From positions 1 through 54,057 of the forward strand of contig JAFIER010000158.1 in NCBI GenBank assembly GCA_020832465.1: a stretch of 54,057 nucleotides of DNA, read 5' to 3'. The notes beneath the pieces are model-generated. The model worked only from the letters and a program-made list of their open reading frames with translations. It had not been told where the DNA came from and made no database searches. A program made the position numbers and the translations under genes. The DNA comes from Bernardetiaceae bacterium (lineage in GTDB: Bacteria > Bacteroidota > Bacteroidia > Cytophagales > Bernardetiaceae). This document shows, one piece after another, positions 51,696 through 54,057 of the stretch (position 1 is its first letter; each line of letters starts with the position of its first letter).

Positions 51696-54056
51696 CTAAT
51701 TTACAAAACTTTCTAACCAATTTTGAATCAATTGAAAGCGACTCTCTGGTTGCGTATCGAGCTTCTGTAACGACTCTTTGTACGTCTTTTCAAATCCCTT
51801 GTCTTGCAAATGTGCTATAAAAGCATTCTTCAAATTTACAGCCTCTGGGCTTACTGTAAATGCCTGCTCCTGCGAAATTGCATAAAATAAATATTCAGCT
51901 GCTTCTTTGACCCATTTATGTTCAAAAAGTTGCGTTTTTTGACAAAAACCTCCAATATGTTCGGCAATATCAGCCATCAAATGCTCAAAATTACGTGCAT
52001 TAGGAAAAGCCTGCAAAATAAAATGCACACCTTTAAGTCTGTTATGCAAATTTTCTTTTGTATTTTTTTCTATGAATGCGTCCCAAAAAGTTTGTGCACA
52101 AGCGCGCGCTTCGGTGCTATAACGTAGCAATCCGATTTTACGGTGCAGATTAAGCAAAGCACGTAAAATAAGCAAGGCATCGTGGTCATGCACGCCCTTT
52201 GTATAGCCTTCATCATAACGATTACTCATAAATTTTTGTATCTCGAGTAGCAATTCTGCATCAGATTTTAGTGCTACGTCCTCAAGGGAGCGATTAGTGG
52301 CTGATTGCCAGGCCTCGAAAATGCTAAAAGCCAAATACTCCGCTCTATATACTTGTTTATTTTCGGATACAAAATCTTGCTCCCAGACTTCTTTAGTAGC
52401 CATGAGGTCTTCTTCCGCTACTTTTTCAAAAAAGTTTGTACCAGTGAGGTGGTAGAACAAACTGCCCTCCCTCAAAATCATTGTAAGCTCGAGGTTTTGA
52501 TTATTTACCGAAAAAAGATGCTGCCCAAAACGAATAATATCATCACCTTCTTGAAACAATTCTTGCTTATCTTTGAGTTGCCTTACGGCACTCTCTTGTG
52601 CGGTTTTGAGTCTAGTCTCGATTTCATCGGCTTTGACAGAGTCTCCGATTTCGCGCAGTTGGCGCACAAGGTCTCGGGTTTTATCAATCATTAAATCGGA
52701 GGCGAAATAACCATTAATTTGCGCTACGGTCTCAAGTTTTTTGAGCCGTCCGGCTACACCTTTTAAGATTCTCTGTGCAGCATTTTGCAAAGCAAGTGCA
52801 CGCTGATTGCGCCGTTCTACGAGTTGCAATTTACGCGACTCGAAGGCTTGATAAATCTCATCACGCTTTTCGCTAAGCTGTGCAATATATTCATCAAACT
52901 CACCAAAACGCCCCTCGATTTCTTCGACTTGCACCATCAGTTTTGTCAAGTAAGACTCCGTAGCCTCAGGCGTATCGCAAAGGTCGATGTAGTTGATAAC
53001 GGCTTGGTCTAATAACCTAAATTGCGCAGCAAACTCTCCCCTACTTTCCGCCTCACGTAGCGCATTACGCCGATTGCGAAGTTGAGAACGGGTGCGGTTA
53101 AGTTTTGAAAAAACATCTGAAATTCGCTCTACAATAGCTGTAGCTTCTGTAGCGTCGTCGATGCGCAAGTTCGAGACTGTATCTATCAAAATCTGTAAAT
53201 CCTGAGCAAGCGTATTGACTTTTTCTAAAAGCGCATCGGCTTCACTGACGCGCTCTATTTTCGTTACTTGGCTATCATACTCGGTTTGACGCTCCTGATA
53301 AGCATCAAGCGAGTTGGGCGCTAAAAGAAAATTAACGCATTTTTGCGAAAGCGATTCACTTTCTTTCTTGAGTTGCTCCTCAAACTCTTCTAAGGTTTCG
53401 ACATCTATATAAGGTAGTTTTTTTAACCCAATAATCTCACCACGCAATCCACGCAACTCGGTAAGCTGTTTGACAAAGTCATCAGTAGTTTCGTAGCGTC
53501 CTCTTTTAGCAAAATTGAGTGCTTTCTGTGCTTTGCCTGATATATTTTGAAATTGTGTTTTTGTATTTTCTTTGATGCGCAATACCTTATCAAACTCATC
53601 AATCGCTTCTGAAGCCGTAATTTGAATTTGCTTTAAAATTTCATCGAGGTTAAAGCAATCTTCGGCATCTAAAAAATGGTAAGCATCTCGCAGTTTTTCT
53701 GTTTTTCGCAAAATATCGATATAAATCTGCTCGTAAGCCTCGTCTTTTTGGACTAAGGTCATGACTTCATAGCATTCAGCCATAGCTCTCACGAGTGGTT
53801 TATTACCTATTTTATACAAAAAACTATCTGTCTTATCCGACGGAATTTCGTAGTTGAGGCTGATATAAGGAGTTTGCCAAATTTGTATTAAATGATTTTT
53901 GCTCGCTTCGGATTCAGATCTAAAATACAGCAATTTACCATTTTCAAAAATCGAATAGCCATTGCAAAGAATAGGTGTAGCGACTTTCTGCTCAATGATA
54001 TTATAAGAGAGCAATACATAATCGCCAGAGTTTAGGTTATGAAAAAGAAAAAGAAA
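51696..54056 (-). CDS. DUF3686 / 'DNA repair ATPase'-type protein, start beyond right window edge
   Basis: The frame is open through the right edge (HNLNSGDYV before LLSYNIIEQK); the TTG at 54014 is internal. About 786 residues are visible. LLSYNIIEQKVATPILCNGY and GKLLYFRSESE with HLIQIWQTPY match the DUF3686 (PF12458) region; a long coiled coil (about 85-480) follows, then LTGTNFFEKVAEEDL and NRYDEGYTKGVHDHDALL. In the homologues I recall, an AAA ATPase module follows this point; here the protein stops at LESFVN with no Walker A motif. Function is not established; the repair label is an inherited annotation. Confidence 0.75.
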   Translation of the reverse strand, partial: FLFLFHNLNSGDYVLLSYNIIEQKVATPILCNGYSIFENGKLLYFRSESEASKNHLIQIWQTPYISLNYEIPSDKTDSFLYKIGNKPLVRAMAECYEVMTLVQKDEAYEQIYIDILRKTEKLRDAYHFLDAEDCFNLDEILKQIQITASEAIDEFDKVLRIKENTKTQFQNISGKAQKALNFAKRGRYETTDDFVKQLTELRGLRGEIIGLKKLPYIDVETLEEFEEQLKKESESLSQKCVNFLLAPNSLDAYQERQTEYDSQVTKIERVSEADALLEKVNTLAQDLQILIDTVSNLRIDDATEATAIVERISDVFSKLNRTRSQLRNRRNALREAESRGEFAAQFRLLDQAVINYIDLCDTPEATESYLTKLMVQVEEIEGRFGEFDEYIAQLSEKRDEIYQAFESRKLQLVERRNQRALALQNAAQRILKGVAGRLKKLETVAQINGYFASDLMIDKTRDLVRQLREIGDSVKADEIETRLKTAQESAVRQLKDKQELFQEGDDIIRFGQHLFSVNNQNLELTMILREGSLFYHLTGTNFFEKVAEEDLMATKEVWEQDFVSENKQVYRAEYLAFSIFEAWQSATNRSLEDVALKSDAELLLEIQKFMSNRYDEGYTKGVHDHDALLILRALLNLHRKIGLLRYSTEARACAQTFWDAFIEKNTKENLHNRLKGVHFILQAFPNARNFEHLMADIAEHIGGFCQKTQLFEHKWVKEAAEYLFYAISQEQAFTVSPEAVNLKNAFIAHLQDKGFEKTYKESLQKLDTQPESRFQLIQNWLESFVN

Positions 54057-54057
54057 A

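Overview
This window looks like part of the chromosome of an AT-rich marine or aquatic Bacteroidota, most likely a Cytophagales-type lineage. The evidence is a type IX secretion (T9SS) C-terminal sorting domain, a GLPGLI-family protein beside a TonB-receptor-like barrel, a DUF4270 lipoprotein, a split transketolase, Bacteroidota-style promoters (TTTG, about 19 bases, TAnnTTTG) and an mreB-mreC-mreD-PBP2 cluster. No rRNA, tRNA or CRISPR array was seen.

Layout. 1-7 kb: the end of an Rpn-like gene, a ferritin, and two paralogous large lipoproteins on the minus strand that bracket two small exported proteins on the plus strand. 7.3-11 kb: a defence-gene graveyard (type IIG restriction-modification remnant joined to a truncated Uma2 nuclease) beside an apparently intact C5-methyltransferase/restriction-endonuclease pair. 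11-18 kb: a conserved hypothetical gene, leuS, aspartokinase and a CLC transporter of the fluoride type. 18-23.3 kb: the cell-shape operon mreB, mreC, mreD, PBP2 (minus strand). 23.6-29.4 kb: membrane proteins (HTTM-like; a histidine-rich multipass family), YbjN-like and PspA/IM30 proteins, and a lipoprotein. 29.5-37 kb: a BNR-repeat secreted protein, a DUF4270 lipoprotein, the transketolase C-terminal subunit and AlkB. 37-45.6 kb: a 1719-residue modular T9SS cargo protein with a small secreted partner, and an M28 peptidase. 46-54 kb: a small secreted peptide, GLPGLI plus outer-membrane barrel, an RluE-like pseudouridine synthase, and a DUF3686-type 'DNA repair ATPase' that runs off the right edge.

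The most striking content is between the genes. At least three dispersed families of small structured repeats occupy most intergenic gaps. Family 1 is a MITE-like element of about 73-122 bp with 16-bp terminal inverted repeats (CATACTACTATACATT) and two internal hairpins. Three copies are flanked by perfect 9-bp target duplications (430-438/561-569; 22027-22035/22158-22166; 27199-27207/27301-27309) and a fourth by an 8/9 match. Family 2 has ends resembling GGGTGTACG...CGTACACCC. Family 3 is a double hairpin (CCACGATTAAAATCGTGG, then a CCCACAAA/TTTGTGGG stem) found upstream of three plus-strand genes. Many copies of families 1 and 2, and several solo sites, share a palindrome whose two arms vary in a compensatory way. 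Two family-1 insertions split the mre operon. No transposase for any family lies in the window.
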